Positions 36,229-46,200 are shown, counted from the stretch's first letter. The stretch: DNA of 64,000 nucleotides from Betaproteobacteria bacterium (GCA_013298765.1 JAAFJA010000012.1:1-64000); one strand, 5' to 3'. Translations and numbers: made by a program. The notes: generated by a model not told the origin, from the sequence alone.

Positions 36229-37698
36229 GTGTATTTCCCGCGCTCCTTAACCAACGTCATCCTCGCGTGCTTCGTGCTCTCCGCCGTTCCTTTGGTGGTG
36301 GCGCTGGCTGATCTCGCGCTCGGTTTGGACGCATTAGCGAAGCGATCTCAGCTTTCCGTGCGTGAGGCGGAGGCGGCGAGCGTTGCATCGCGCGAATTGC
36401 GCGACATCGCGGGAAAGATGGAGCGCGCCGTGCGCCAATCGGTGGTGCTCGAAGACGCGACACTGATTGATAACTACAAGCGCCTTGATGCTCAGCTTGA
36501 GCAAACGATGATTCGCTCGTATGCGCTGCCGCTAACCGATGATGAACGAAATGCGCTGAAACAGATTGCGAAGCCGCGCGCGCAGCTTGCGGAGGCTTTG
36601 CGTTTCGGGATCCCTGAAGTCTCTGAGCGCCCGAAACTCGTCGAAACCGCGGCGGATTTGTTTGACACGACCGCGCAAGCCGCAGCGATGCTTTCGCGGG
36701 TGACCGAACGCGAGGTGGTGACGCTGCGTGCGCTGGCCGCACGTACTCGCGAGAACTGGCCTTGGTTTTTGGGTGTAGCCGCGATTACCGCGCTTTTGCT
36801 CGCCGTGGGGTTCTCGATTTTGATTGCCCGCCCTCTGCGAAACATTGATCGCAGTATCCGTAAGTTAGGTCGCGGCGAATTTGGAGAAACCATCAGCATT
36901 CGCGGGCCACGCGATCTGCGCTCGCTCGGCGAGCGGCTCGATTGGTTACGCCGGCGCCTCCTTGAGCTTGAAACCCATCAAACGCGATTTCTTCGCCACG
37001 TTTCGCACGAATTAAAAACACCGCTCACCGCCGTGCGAGAAGGCTCCGAACTTTTGAATGATCGGATTGTCGGAGAGATGTCGAAGCAGCAAACTGATGT
37101 GGTTCGGATCATTCGTGACAACACCGTGTCGCTGCAGCGTTTGATCGAGGATTTGCTGTCGTATCAACAACACCGCAGCGCCGCACCGCTCAAGATCGAA
37201 TCAATTGCGATTGAACCGATCATTGAGCGAGTCGTGAGTGAGCATCGACTCGAAATGCTTTCGCGCGCGATATCGGTTGATTGCAGTATTGCGCCCGCGT
37301 CGCTCGAAGCGGATCGCGAGCAACTGCGTGTAGTGCTGGATAATCTGGTGTCGAACGCAATTAAGTACACGCCGCGCGGTGGCAAAGTTCGCGTCAGTAC
37401 GGCTGAGGACGGCGATTTTCTGCAAATCGATGTGGAAGATGATGGGCCTGGCATCGCAGCCGAGGAACAAGAGAAAATTTTTGAATCGTTTTACCGTGGC
37501 GAAGCGAGCGCAAACGGCAAAGTAAAAGGGACGGGGCTCGGTCTCGCCATTGTTAAAGAGTATGTGCTCGCACACCGTGGTAGCGTCTACGTCGTCGACG
37601 CGGGCCAGCCGCACGGCAAATTCAGAGTTCGGCTGCCCATGACGCAACCGAGCCGCACATTGCAGGAAGAGACGCAAATTGGCGAATCGTTTATTTAG
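36229..37698 (+). CDS. glrK: sensor histidine kinase GlrK (QseE) type
   Basis: A 489-residue membrane histidine kinase. Two membrane segments (about 5-27 and 180-202) bracket a helical periplasmic sensor region. A HAMP linker follows (RPLRNIDRSIRKLGRGEF), then HisKA with H260 in FLRHVSHELKTPL, and HATPase with NLVSNAIKYTP (N box), DDGPGI and GTGLGLAIVKEY (G boxes). The gene order kinase, lipoprotein, sigma-54-type response regulator is that of glrK-qseG-glrR, which controls envelope-stress small RNAs in enterobacteria; the local targets are not visible. The start is a GTG at 36229. The 3' end overlaps qseG by 20 bases. Confidence 0.92.
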   Translation: MYFPRSLTNVILACFVLSAVPLVVALADLALGLDALAKRSQLSVREAEAASVASRELRDIAGKMERAVRQSVVLEDATLIDNYKRLDAQLEQTMIRSYALPLTDDERNALKQIAKPRAQLAEALRFGIPEVSERPKLVETAADLFDTTAQAAAMLSRVTEREVVTLRALAARTRENWPWFLGVAAITALLLAVGFSILIARPLRNIDRSIRKLGRGEFGETISIRGPRDLRSLGERLDWLRRRLLELETHQTRFLRHVSHELKTPLTAVREGSELLNDRIVGEMSKQQTDVVRIIRDNTVSLQRLIEDLLSYQQHRSAAPLKIESIAIEPIIERVVSEHRLEMLSRAISVDCSIAPASLEADREQLRVVLDNLVSNAIKYTPRGGKVRVSTAEDGDFLQIDVEDDGPGIAAEEQEKIFESFYRGEASANGKVKGTGLGLAIVKEYVLAHRGSVYVVDAGQPHGKFRVRLPMTQPSRTLQEETQIGESFI

Positions 37699-38308
37699 AG
37701 TCCTTATATCCGCGCGCGCACGGATGCTCGGCGGCGCGGTGCTCGTGCTCACGCTCGGCGGTTGTGCTGTCGCGCCTGAAATTCCGGTCATCAACCGGCT
37801 CACTCAGCCACAGGTGGTGACGGAGACCGTGTACGTGCCGATCTATGTCGAAGTGGAAAAAGTGGTGGAGGCGAAACCAGCCCCCGAGCCTATTCGCCTT
37901 CCGGAAGACCAAGATCAAGCGCTGGCGCTCCTCTTAGAACTAGCTCGCTTGAGTAACGGTAACGCTGAAGACGCACGCAAAGAGCTCTCTGCGGCGCAAA
38001 CCGCATTCAACCGTGATCGCTCGGCAAGCAATCGTATTCGGCTGGCGCTTATCTCTTCCCTCTCTGCAAACGCAACCGCCGATGACACACGGCTGCAAGG
38101 GCTTTTGGAGCCGCTCGTCGGCAAAGTGGGCGGGCTCGCGGCGTCGCACCCGATTCGCCCGGTCGCTGAGATGCTGTTAGCGCAAATCAATGAACGCAAC
38201 CGCCAGGTTCGCGAACAAGCGAAAAAAGTTGAAGAGTTACAACAAAAGCTCGACGCACTCAAAGCGATCGAAAAGCAATTACTGGATCGCGACCGTAGAC
38301 GCAATTGA
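37679..38308 (+). CDS. qseG: QseG-like lipoprotein of the GlrKR system
   Basis: A 209-residue predicted lipoprotein with signal sequence GGAVLVLTLGGC, the lipid-modified Cys lying at about residue 29. The mature region is mostly helical, with a conserved DQALALLLELARLSNG block and a long C-terminal coiled coil (NERNRQVREQAKKVEELQQKLDALKAIEKQLLDRDR). In enterobacteria QseG is an outer-membrane lipoprotein that contacts and activates the GlrK sensor. The start is a TTG at 37679 inside the end of glrK, and the next gene begins 12 bases after its stop. Confidence 0.88.
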   Translation: MANRLFRVLISARARMLGGAVLVLTLGGCAVAPEIPVINRLTQPQVVTETVYVPIYVEVEKVVEAKPAPEPIRLPEDQDQALALLLELARLSNGNAEDARKELSAAQTAFNRDRSASNRIRLALISSLSANATADDTRLQGLLEPLVGKVGGLAASHPIRPVAEMLLAQINERNRQVREQAKKVEELQQKLDALKAIEKQLLDRDRRRN

Positions 38309-38320
38309 GGTACAGACACC

Positions 38321-39691
38321 ATGGCTGCTGAAATTCTTCTCGTTGACGACGATCCCGATTTGCTCAAACTGATTGGCCTGCGCCTTACGGCTGCGGGCTA
38401 TCGAGTGAAAAGTGCGGAGAGTGGCGAGGTTGCCCTCGCGCAGATCGCTATTTCGCGCCCGTCGGTGGTTATCACCGATCTGCGTATGCCGGGTATCGAT
38501 GGCATGCAGCTTTTCGAACAAGTCAATGCCCAGCATCCGACGCTGCCCGTGATCATTCTCACAGCCCACGGCACGATTCCCGATGCGGTTGCCGCCACAC
38601 AGCGCGGCGTGTTCGGGTTTCTCACCAAGCCGTTCGATCCACCCGACTTGCTACAGAAAGTTGCACAGGCCGCTGCAGTCGCCGGTGAAACCGCAGCCTC
38701 GAGCGCCCAAACTTCGGAATCTCCGGCAGACGCTTGGCGCTCACACATCATCACGCGCAGCTCGAAAATGGAAGACTTGCTGCGCCGCGCGCGCCTGGTC
38801 GCCGATTCGATGGCCTCGGTGTTGATCCTCGGCGAATCTGGCACGGGCAAAGAGCTTCTCGCGCGAGCCATTCATGCCGCGAGTTCACGTGCGGAAAAGC
38901 CATTCATGGCGATCAACTGCGCGGCCATTCCAGAAAACTTGCTCGAAAGTGAATTGTTTGGCTACGCCAAAGGCGCATTTACGGGCGCAACCGCGTCGTC
39001 ACCCGGTCTCTTTCAATCGGCGAACGGGGGCACGCTTTTCTTAGACGAAATTGGCGATATGCCGCTCGCGCTTCAGGCGAAGCTGCTGCGCGTTCTGCAG
39101 GAAAGCGCGGTGCGCCCGGTGGGCTCGGCGCAAACGATGCCGATTGATGTTCGCATCGTGTCGGCGACGCATCGAAACCTTGACGCCATGCGCGCTGATC
39201 GCTCGTTCCGCGAAGATTTGTTCTATCGCCTCAACGTCGTAGCGCTCAAGCTGCCTTCGCTTTCTGAGCGGCGCGAAGACATCCCAGCGCTCGTCCAGCA
39301 TTTCCTGAAAAAGATCTCTACGCGCTATCGAAAGCCGCTGCCAACGCTCGCGCCAGAAGCCCTGGCCGCCGTGGTCGGCGCGCCGTGGCCAGGCAACGTT
39401 CGCCAACTTGAAAACCTGCTCGAACAAGCGGTCGCACTTTCAACGACAAACGTGATCCCGCTATCGCTCGTACGAACGAGCCTGGATGATGCGCAATCGC
39501 CACTCGTCTCGTTCGAAACCGCGCGTAAATCGTTTGAGCGAGACTATCTGGTTCGAATCTTGAAGCTCACCGCTGGCAACGCCGCGCAAGCGGCTCAGAT
39601 GGCTGGGCGCAACCGCACCGAGTTCTACAAACTTCTGCAGCGCCACAACTTAGAGCCGGGGATGTTTAAGGAAAGCGTGGCGAAAGCATAG
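38321..39691 (+). CDS. glrR: sigma-54-dependent response regulator GlrR (QseF) type
   Basis: A 456-residue NtrC-family activator. The receiver domain holds DDDPD near residue 8 and phospho-acceptor D53 (VVITDLRMPG). The AAA+ domain has Walker A GESGTGKE from G171 and the sigma-54 contact loop GAFTGA at 218-223. Walker B follows in GGTLFLDEIGDM, with an arginine-rich region after it. A Fis-type HTH at the C terminus (GNAAQAAQMAGRNRTEFYKLLQRHNL) binds enhancer sites. Phosphorylated by GlrK, it should activate sigma-54 promoters. A sigma-54 promoter target is not visible in this window. It closes the three-gene operon. Confidence 0.94.
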   Translation: MAAEILLVDDDPDLLKLIGLRLTAAGYRVKSAESGEVALAQIAISRPSVVITDLRMPGIDGMQLFEQVNAQHPTLPVIILTAHGTIPDAVAATQRGVFGFLTKPFDPPDLLQKVAQAAAVAGETAASSAQTSESPADAWRSHIITRSSKMEDLLRRARLVADSMASVLILGESGTGKELLARAIHAASSRAEKPFMAINCAAIPENLLESELFGYAKGAFTGATASSPGLFQSANGGTLFLDEIGDMPLALQAKLLRVLQESAVRPVGSAQTMPIDVRIVSATHRNLDAMRADRSFREDLFYRLNVVALKLPSLSERREDIPALVQHFLKKISTRYRKPLPTLAPEALAAVVGAPWPGNVRQLENLLEQAVALSTTNVIPLSLVRTSLDDAQSPLVSFETARKSFERDYLVRILKLTAGNAAQAAQMAGRNRTEFYKLLQRHNLEPGMFKESVAKA

Positions 39692-40241
39692 GTTTCGCCT
39701 CACAACTCTCATGCGAACCGCCCAGTTTTATAGGGTGGTCTTTCCTTTTCCGAAGTTCGTCTTTAGCTGAGTGAAATGCACGCTTTGCCCGATAAACGGG
39801 GGTAAGCCGTCGATAGTTGCTATCTTCTTTAGCCGTGTCCCGACTCGCCTGAGCGATTCATTGTGTCTAGGGCGTGCTAACACTATTTTGACGAGTGCGG
39901 GCGGTTCAGGTTTCGATGCGTGCGAAGTTGGCAAATGAGGCGCGAGGGCCGCCGTGGTGCGGGCACGCAATGTAGGCGACAAGTTTGTCGCAAGGACTTC
40001 GCAAAAACACCGGGGGCCACTTTTGCCAAAATGAGCTCAACGCGCCCCGAAGGGTTCCGAAAATGTGGCGCGTCTGCTTTGTAGTTACAGCCGCTTCGCT
40101 TAACCCGCTTCGCAGGTTAGCCTTCACTGAAGCTGCGCTTTCGCGTCGCTCGAACGGCGGAGCCACCCCGTTCTTCGCGCCGCTTCGCGCATCCATCACC
40201 GCATTCTCGTAACGCATCTCGCCAAAATAGTATTAACACGC
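39692..40241. other. intergenic region without recognisable genes
   Basis: 550 bases between convergent genes. Short frames on both strands have no recognisable features. A 16-base palindrome GCGACAAGTTTGTCGC lies at 39976-39991. The portion 40080-40200 resembles translated repeat sequence more than a gene. No terminator with a T run is evident. Confidence 0.5.
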
Positions 40242-40922
40242 CTAGCTCGCCTCAAGCATAGGTAAGAGCTCACGCTCGCCGCGCGGCGTAAGGTGCAGCG
40301 CGCGCGATGATTTATCCGCGCGCAGCCAGTCTTTCTTCTGATAACAATCGAGCAGCGCTCGCGCGAGCGCGCCGGCAAGGTGATCTCTGCGCTCTGACCA
40401 ATCCATGCACGGATACGCGAGGCGCGTGCGCGACGTCGTCGGAATTTCTGCGCCAATCACGCTGATCCAGTCGCGGCCGGCGCTACTCAGCGCAAGCGCA
40501 CCGTTTTCGCTTTCCAAATAGCGCTTCCGCAGCAACATCTCAAACTGCTTCACGCCGAGTTCGCCCGCGATGTGGCCATAGCAGCGCCGAGCACACTTGA
40601 GCGGCCTGAAGCCGGCGAGTTGCCAACGTGTGCTGACGCTATCGCGTTCAGCGACAAGTGACAAAGCCTCCAGCGCGTGTGCAATTTCCGAATCGGCGAG
40701 CGCGAAGTATTTGTGACGCCCCTGCTTGCGCACGTTGAGCAGCGCGCCATCGACCAGTTGCGCAAGCTGCGTCGTCGCCGCTTGCGCCGTGACGCCTGCG
40801 AACGTTGCGAGTTCGCCCGCGCTGCGGTATTCGCCGCTCAACAGCAAGGCGAGCATGCGCGAACGCGTCGGATCGGCTATCAACGAAGCTATGCGAGCAA
40901 AGCGCGGTTCGGGTGCGGTCAT
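40242..40922 (-). CDS. ArsR-type winged-helix transcriptional regulator
   Basis: 226 residues. The N-terminal ~90 residues are an ArsR-type winged HTH (DPTRSRMLALLLSGEYRSAGELATFAGVTAQAATTQLAQLVDGALLNVRKQGRHKYFALA). The C-terminal half lacks the metal-binding Cys pairs of classic SmtB/ArsR sensors but has a CARRCYGHIAGELGVKQFEMLL block, seen in a non-metal subgroup. It is the last gene of a minus-strand operon with a transporter and two small oxygenase-like proteins, so it likely regulates them in response to an organic ligand. Confidence 0.88.
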   Translation of the reverse strand: MTAPEPRFARIASLIADPTRSRMLALLLSGEYRSAGELATFAGVTAQAATTQLAQLVDGALLNVRKQGRHKYFALADSEIAHALEALSLVAERDSVSTRWQLAGFRPLKCARRCYGHIAGELGVKQFEMLLRKRYLESENGALALSSAGRDWISVIGAEIPTTSRTRLAYPCMDWSERRDHLAGALARALLDCYQKKDWLRADKSSRALHLTPRGERELLPMLEAS

Positions 40923-40929
40923 GAGTTCG

Positions 40930-41280
40930 TTATGTAGGCCGTTGCGCGTGATGTGCAGGCTGATTCAGCGTCGCCTGAATCCCCTCCACAAACGTTCGTT
41001 CTTCTCGCAGAATGAATTTTTCACGCTGCGCCCAGGCGAAATTCTCAGCACCCTCGGCATCGTTTTTAAGTCGCGTGCGATACGCCTCATAGCTCGATAA
41101 CGAATCGAACGAAATCAATCCCCACGCTTCGTAGTTTGTGCCTTCGTGCGGCAAAAAATAGCCAATTAGATGGCCGCCGCAGCGCGGAATAATGCGCCCC
41201 CAATTTTCTGCATAGGTTTTGAACGCAGCCTTCTGAAACGGATCGATTTCGTAGCGGATGAAACAGGTCAGGGCCATCAT
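40930..41280 (-). CDS. NIPSNAP-family protein
   Basis: A 116-residue ferredoxin-like dimeric alpha-beta barrel of the NIPSNAP type. [72 protein letters not shown] matches the family pattern. Its function in bacteria is unclear. It starts four bases before the end of the ABM gene and ends seven bases before the ArsR start, all in one operon. The 3'-adjacent regulator suggests a role in handling the compound exported by the EamA transporter. Confidence 0.88.
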   Translation of the reverse strand: MMALTCFIRYEIDPFQKAAFKTYAENWGRIIPRCGGHLIGYFLPHEGTNYEAWGLISFDSLSSYEAYRTRLKNDAEGAENFAWAQREKFILREERTFVEGIQATLNQPAHHAQRPT

Positions 41281-41636
41281 TTCCTCTGTGTTGAATTGTG
41301 AATTTGAAGGGAGTCTTGCGGCGCTTCACCGCGTTCGTTGAGTCCGTAATCGCGAACGACATGCGCCACGCGCAATCGATAGTCGGCGAAGACCTCTGCG
41401 CGCCCTCGCGACTGCGCGCTGCGATGCTGCTCGCGCATGCGCCAGGTCTTCACCGCCGTCTCATCGCGCCAAAAAGAGAGCGATAGAAACTTTCCGGGCG
41501 CGGTGAGACTTTCGAATCGTTCCACCGAAAGGAAGCCGTCGATCATTTGCAATTCATCGCGCAAAGCGGCGGCAATATTGAAGTACGTGTCGGTTTCGCC
41601 TTCGCGCGGCGTGACCTCGAAGATGACGGCAATCAT
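41277..41636 (-). CDS. antibiotic biosynthesis monooxygenase-domain protein
   Basis: A 119-residue ABM-fold protein ([66 protein letters not shown]). Members are cofactor-free monooxygenases or simple dimeric binding proteins; which applies is unknown. Its start overlaps the end of the transporter gene by four bases and its end overlaps the NIPSNAP start by four bases, so the three are translationally coupled. Confidence 0.9.
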   Translation of the reverse strand: MIAVIFEVTPREGETDTYFNIAAALRDELQMIDGFLSVERFESLTAPGKFLSLSFWRDETAVKTWRMREQHRSAQSRGRAEVFADYRLRVAHVVRDYGLNERGEAPQDSLQIHNSTQRK

Positions 41637-42571
41637 GGTTTTTCTCCAGATTTCAGTGGCGGCTGATTCGTGTCGATCACGACGGGTTTGATGGGTCGAT
41701 TGATCAAAACGACGCCCAGAATGATGACCACGAGCCCGACCAACACCGTGGCCGACGGCTGTTCGCCAAGAATTGCGAGCCCGAGCAGCACGCTGATGCC
41801 TGCGCGCAGGTAGCTTTGGCTTGCAACACCCATTGCGCCGAGCGTTTTAATCAATCTGAAATAAATAATGAGTGCAACGCCTGTGCAAGCAAATGCCAGC
41901 GTGAGTGAGGCAATGACGGAAGAAACTTTCGGCTGAATCGTCCACGGCTGATCGACGAAGAGGCTTAGCGGCAGCAAGCAAGCGCTCGCCCAGAGCATGG
42001 TACCGGCGGCAGTGGCCAGAGGCGACAGCTGCGCCAGGCGTTTGCCGTTGAGCGCGGCGCACGCGTAAAGAAACGCGCCAAACAAAACGGCCGCTTGCGG
42101 CAGCACGCTATGCAGCGTTGCACTGCCCAGCGCCGCCCAGCCAATCACAAGCACCACGCCCACAAAGCCCAGCACCACCCCCGCGACGCGCGCCGTCGAT
42201 CTCGGCGTCGTGCGCAGTGTCAGCAAAAACACGAACAACGGCGAGGTCGAATTGAGCACGCCCGCGAGGCCGCTGTCGAGATACTGCTGTCCCCAGGCGA
42301 GGACGAGCCAAGCCAAGCTGCTGTTGAGCAGAGACTGCACAAAAAGCTCACGCAACGATTGCGCATCGCGCGGCAAACGCTCGCCGCGCCAGCGCATCAC
42401 CAGCAGCAGAAAAGCCGCCGCCAGTGTGACGCGAATCGCCATCAGCGTGATCGGCGGTATGCTCGTCAGCGCGAGCTTTATCAGAAGGTACGACGAACCC
42501 CACAACGTCGCAAGCGCCGCCAAAAGAAGGTACTCTGTCGCGAGCGACGCATTGTTGGGCGAAAGCGTCAT
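41633..42571 (-). CDS. EamA/DMT-family drug/metabolite transporter
   Basis: A 312-residue transporter with ten hydrophobic segments in two EamA repeats. The first has the entry motif LLAALATLWGSSYLLIKLAL and the second QAAVLFGAFLYACAALNGKRLA. DMT proteins export amino acids, drugs or small metabolites across the inner membrane. The frame is open to 42766, but I chose the ATG at 42571 (MTLSPNNASLATEYL) because the first membrane segment starts just after it and the upstream extension overlaps the divergent dut region. It is the first gene of the operon. Confidence 0.9.
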   Translation of the reverse strand: MTLSPNNASLATEYLLLAALATLWGSSYLLIKLALTSIPPITLMAIRVTLAAAFLLLVMRWRGERLPRDAQSLRELFVQSLLNSSLAWLVLAWGQQYLDSGLAGVLNSTSPLFVFLLTLRTTPRSTARVAGVVLGFVGVVLVIGWAALGSATLHSVLPQAAVLFGAFLYACAALNGKRLAQLSPLATAAGTMLWASACLLPLSLFVDQPWTIQPKVSSVIASLTLAFACTGVALIIYFRLIKTLGAMGVASQSYLRAGISVLLGLAILGEQPSATVLVGLVVIILGVVLINRPIKPVVIDTNQPPLKSGEKP

Positions 42572-42749
42572 TTCGACTCGGTCCGAGCGTTGCACATGGG
42601 TCGCAGAATAGCGCTTGAGCGGTCGCGATTGTTTCGGCCTTGGCAGAAATGTCGCGGCAGCCGCGCGCGCGGCAAGATCGAGGTGGGCTGCGCTAAAACT
42701 ATGGTTTCGGGATCGCCTGCCGGTTCGGTATGACATTTCGCTTTTTTCC

Positions 42750-43205
42750 ATGCAAATCCAATTCAAAATCCTGCGCGAGACCGCTCGTGCGAACCTTCCC
42801 GCTTATGCAACCTCGGGCTCTGCTGGGCTCGATCTGCGCGCTTGTATTGACTCGCCCGTTGAGCTTGCACCCGGCGCGACCACACTCATCCCTACCGGCA
42901 TCGCGATTCACGTTGCAGATGCGGGCTATGCGGCGATCATCTTGCCGCGCTCGGGGCTCGGCCACAAACACGGCATCGTGCTGGGCAATTTGGTGGGGCT
43001 CATCGATAGCGACTATCAGGGCGAGCTGATGGTGAGCGTTTGGAATCGGAACGCGCCGGGCGGTCCAAGCTTCACGATCAATCCGCAAGAGCGAATCGCG
43101 CAGCTCGTCATCGTTCCAGTGCAGCAGGTCTCGTTTCAGGAAGTGCCAGACTTCAGCGCGAGCGATCGCGGCGCGGGCGGCTTTGGCAGCACCGGAACGA
43201 AATGA
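42750..43205 (+). CDS. dut: deoxyuridine 5'-triphosphate nucleotidohydrolase
   Basis: dUTPase splits dUTP into dUMP and pyrophosphate, keeping uracil out of DNA. The 151-residue protein has all five trimer motifs: [44 protein letters not shown] and the C-terminal P-loop-like [11 protein letters not shown]. Length is as in E. coli (151). I chose the ATG at 42750; upstream codons in the same frame belong to the divergent intergenic region. It is eight bases from the following PfkB gene and may be co-transcribed with it. Confidence 0.97.
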   Translation: MQIQFKILRETARANLPAYATSGSAGLDLRACIDSPVELAPGATTLIPTGIAIHVADAGYAAIILPRSGLGHKHGIVLGNLVGLIDSDYQGELMVSVWNRNAPGGPSFTINPQERIAQLVIVPVQQVSFQEVPDFSASDRGAGGFGSTGTK

Positions 43206-43212
43206 GTAGCGC

Positions 43213-44151
43213 GTGAAGCCACTTTTTTTGCACCCCGCGAACAAGCGCCGCCACGTGGTGTGTCTCGGCATGGCTACGCTCGATCAGATTTTTCGTGTGG
43301 ACACGATCCCCGAAGCGCCCGCAAAGTTTCGCGCCCTCGATTTCATCGTCACCGGTGGCGGGCAAGCGGCAAACGCTGCAGTCACCGTGCGGCGGCTGAG
43401 CGGTGCGGCGCAGTACTGGGGCCGTGTCGGCGATGATCCGACGGGCGATCAGATTTTGCGGCAGCTCTCTGATGAACGCGTGGACATCCAGCATGTATAC
43501 CGGCTTATCGGGGCGCGATCCAAGACGTCTGCAATTCTTGTTGATGCTCGCGGAGAGCGCCTGGTTTGTTCAGCGCCCTCGCAGGGCTACCCGCCTGACA
43601 CTTCTTGGCTGCCACTTGACGAAATCGAGATGATGCACGCGGTGCTCGCCGATTCGCGCTGGAAGCCAGGCGCAATGGCGCTCTTCGATGCCGCACACGA
43701 AAACAAGCTGCCTAGCGTGTTTGACGCAGACGGCGGTGAGCCGCAAGAGCTGCTTTCGCTTTCCCGCGCAGCAACGCATCCGGCGTGGAGCGAGCCGATG
43801 CTAAAGAGCCTTGGGTTTGGCTCGCCTGAAGAATCGTTGACGAAGGCCTTTGGCGGGCGCAACTCCATGTGTGCGGTCACTCTTGGTGAACGAGGCGTCG
43901 TTTGGTTTGATGGGCACTCGATTCAGCGCGCAGCTGCAATCCCCGTCACCTCGGTAGACACGCTTGCGGCGGGCGACACTTGGCATGGCGCGCTCGCCTA
44001 CGCGCTCGCGGATGGGCACGCTAACGCCGATGCGATCCGCTTTGCGAGCATCGTTGCCGCGCTGAAGTGCTCGCGATTCGGCGGGCGTGTTGGCATTCCC
44101 ACACGCGTCGAGGTGGAGCAATTCGCTGCGACGCTGCCGGAAACGATGTGA
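43213..44151 (+). CDS. PfkB-family carbohydrate kinase
   Basis: A 312-residue ribokinase-fold kinase. The N-terminal GG motif region is FIVTGGGQAANAAVTVRRL and the catalytic anion-hole motif is DTLAAGDTWHGALAYAL, with the catalytic base in AAGD. The motif variant DTxAAGDxWHG is closer to sulfofructose kinase and similar sugar kinases than to ribokinase. The sugar substrate is not determinable. The start is a GTG at 43213, eight bases after dut. Confidence 0.9.
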   Translation: MKPLFLHPANKRRHVVCLGMATLDQIFRVDTIPEAPAKFRALDFIVTGGGQAANAAVTVRRLSGAAQYWGRVGDDPTGDQILRQLSDERVDIQHVYRLIGARSKTSAILVDARGERLVCSAPSQGYPPDTSWLPLDEIEMMHAVLADSRWKPGAMALFDAAHENKLPSVFDADGGEPQELLSLSRAATHPAWSEPMLKSLGFGSPEESLTKAFGGRNSMCAVTLGERGVVWFDGHSIQRAAAIPVTSVDTLAAGDTWHGALAYALADGHANADAIRFASIVAALKCSRFGGRVGIPTRVEVEQFAATLPETM

Positions 44152-44362
44152 TTGGCAATGGTCCGCGCGTGCTCACGTTGCTAATGCGGTCGTCGTTTTC
44201 GAGTTCCAGCTCTAAAACAGTAGAAATCAATTGCGGGCTTGAACTTCTTCGAGTGACCCCAATCTTACTTTTATGGCAAGTTCGCGATTTGGTTGATTCC
44301 CTCCTCTCTCGCGAAGCCTTCCTCCCCGTCGCGGGTTTCCCCCGACCCCACGCGGGACATTT

Positions 44363-44400
44363 AGGGCGATTGGCGCAAGCCTTTCGCCCTTTTTTCTTTT
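44363..44400 (+). terminator. probable Rho-independent terminator
   Basis: AGGGCGA (44363-44369) pairs with TCGCCCT (44384-44390), followed by a T run. It lies 212 bases after the PfkB stop, inside the 397-base gap before ctpA. In that gap no gene is supported. The distance leaves room for a short untranslated transcript. Confidence 0.75.
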
Positions 44401-44548
44401 CCGCAAAGCGCGAGCGCGTGGCCCGCGCAACGCGTGCCGACTACCGGAACTTCTTTGCGACGTGCGGCGAATCTTTTCGCCCGCGCTTCGTCTAATATGG
44501 CGTCAGCGCTGCGGCTGTAATGCAGCGAATATTCGTAAGGAAAGCCTC

Positions 44549-46036
44549 ATGAAGTTAAAGACCGGGCACACCCAGAAGTTCACATGGATCGGCGCAGGTG
44601 CCGTTTTGGGCGTTGCGCTCTCGCTCGCGCTTACGGTAGACGCCAATCGCGAGGCTCGCTCAACGATTCCGATCGATGAGCTGCGCGCGTTCTCCGAGGT
44701 GTACGCGCGAATCAAAAATGATTACGTGATCCCGGTTGATGACAAAAAGCTAATCGATCAAGCGATCAGCGGCATGGTGAGTGGGCTCGATCCACACTCT
44801 ACATACCTTGATGAACTCGCCATGCGCGAAATGCGCACTACGACTACTGGCAAGTTCGGCGGCATCGGAATTGAGATCGGCACCGAAGATGGCTACATCC
44901 GCGTCGTCACCCCCATCGACGATACGCCAGCATCGCGTGCGGGCATTCGTGCGGGTGACCTCATCACCAAGGTTGACGGCGAAACCACGCGCGGCTTGAC
45001 CACCACAAAGGCCGTCGAGCGCATGCGCGGAATGCCTGGAACCAAAGTACGCATCGAGATTTACCGCAAGGAAGAGAAGGCAACCTTCACCCACACGCTG
45101 GAGCGCCAGGAAATCAAGGTGCAGGCAGTGCGGGCGCGCGAAATCGAGCCGGGGTTCTCATACGTTCGCGTGCGGACCTTTAACGAACTCACCGTTGGCG
45201 AAGTCGTAAAAGCGCTCTCCGAACAACACGCGAAAACGCCGCTGAAAGGCGTCGTGCTTGATCTGCGTAACAACCCGGGCGGATTGCTAGATGCCGCCAT
45301 TGGTTTGTCTGCAGTGTTTTTGCCGAAAGACGCGCTGGTGGTCTATACCGAGGGGCGCGTTGAAGGTGCCCGTGTTCGCTACACCGCGTCTCGCGAGCAC
45401 TTTGCGCGGCGTGGCGCGGATGTCGTTTCCAGCGCACCCGCTATTTTGAAGAGTGTGCCGCTCGTGGTGCTCACCAATGCAGGCTCTGCGTCGGCGTCGG
45501 AGATCGTTGCGGGCGCACTTCAGGATCACAAGCGCGCAACCGTGATGGGAACAACGACCTTCGGCAAAGGTTCAGTGCAAAACATCATTCCGCTTTCGTC
45601 CACCACAGGCATGAAGCTCACCACCTCGAAATATTTCACGCCAAACGGCCGCTCGATCCAAGGCACGGGCATCGATGCTGACATCACCATCGATCAGCTC
45701 ACTTGGGACGGCGTGGTCGCCCCAAAGGTGCAGCGTGAGAAAGATCTAGCACGTCATCTCGTTGGACGCGACGAGAAGAAAGACGACGCAGCCGACGCAG
45801 ACGACGATCTCACTGAAGAGGGGCAAGAAGCGAAGCTTCTCAAGGCTCGCGAAGATGCGAAGAAGCTCAAAGGCTTTGATTGGGGTAACGAGAAAGACTT
45901 CCTCTACGCGCAAGCGGTGAACAAGATCAAAGGGCTCCCCGTCGTGAAATCAACCGTCGACACGACCAACACTGCAGCGAAGCCTGACGTGGTTGCGGGT
46001 CAAACCACCACAGCGTCGAAACGCGTGCAGCAATAA
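44549..46036 (+). CDS. ctpA: carboxy-terminal processing protease (S41A)
   Basis: A 495-residue periplasmic serine protease that trims C termini of envelope proteins, often peptidoglycan hydrolases. An N-terminal signal/anchor segment (FTWIGAGAVLGVALSLAL) is followed by SGLDPHSTYLD. A PDZ domain covers about 95-175 (TGKFGGIGIEIG..., RAGIRAGDLI). The S41 core carries GSASASEI (S315 as nucleophile) and FGKGSVQ with K340 as base, 25 residues apart as in the family. The Lys/Asp-rich C-terminal region is probably disordered. The ATG at 44549 follows AAGGAAAG; longer frames upstream lack a start signal. A strong terminator follows. Confidence 0.94.
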   Translation: MKLKTGHTQKFTWIGAGAVLGVALSLALTVDANREARSTIPIDELRAFSEVYARIKNDYVIPVDDKKLIDQAISGMVSGLDPHSTYLDELAMREMRTTTTGKFGGIGIEIGTEDGYIRVVTPIDDTPASRAGIRAGDLITKVDGETTRGLTTTKAVERMRGMPGTKVRIEIYRKEEKATFTHTLERQEIKVQAVRAREIEPGFSYVRVRTFNELTVGEVVKALSEQHAKTPLKGVVLDLRNNPGGLLDAAIGLSAVFLPKDALVVYTEGRVEGARVRYTASREHFARRGADVVSSAPAILKSVPLVVLTNAGSASASEIVAGALQDHKRATVMGTTTFGKGSVQNIIPLSSTTGMKLTTSKYFTPNGRSIQGTGIDADITIDQLTWDGVVAPKVQREKDLARHLVGRDEKKDDAADADDDLTEEGQEAKLLKAREDAKKLKGFDWGNEKDFLYAQAVNKIKGLPVVKSTVDTTNTAAKPDVVAGQTTTASKRVQQ

Positions 46037-46050
46037 GCTCGCATTGAGCG

Positions 46051-46080
46051 CAGAAGGCCCCGCGGTGCGGGGCTTTTTTT
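46051..46080 (+). terminator. Rho-independent terminator after ctpA
   Basis: A perfect 7-bp stem GCCCCGC/GCGGGGC with the loop GGT is followed by seven T. It begins 15 bases after the ctpA stop. Confidence 0.95.
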
Positions 46081-46200
46081 GGCTTGTCTTTACGACATCT
46101 TATTCTGCGTAAGCCCTATTCTATAGGGGCCTGACACGCTTAAAGCATATTCTCTTTTGTCTGCCTATACGACCGCTCGCCCTGATCGAATTTGGGTTTT

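Noticed and set aside
39985-40212. 75-residue frame in the gap after glrR
   Set aside because: Repeat-like translation without start signal or domain; not supportable.
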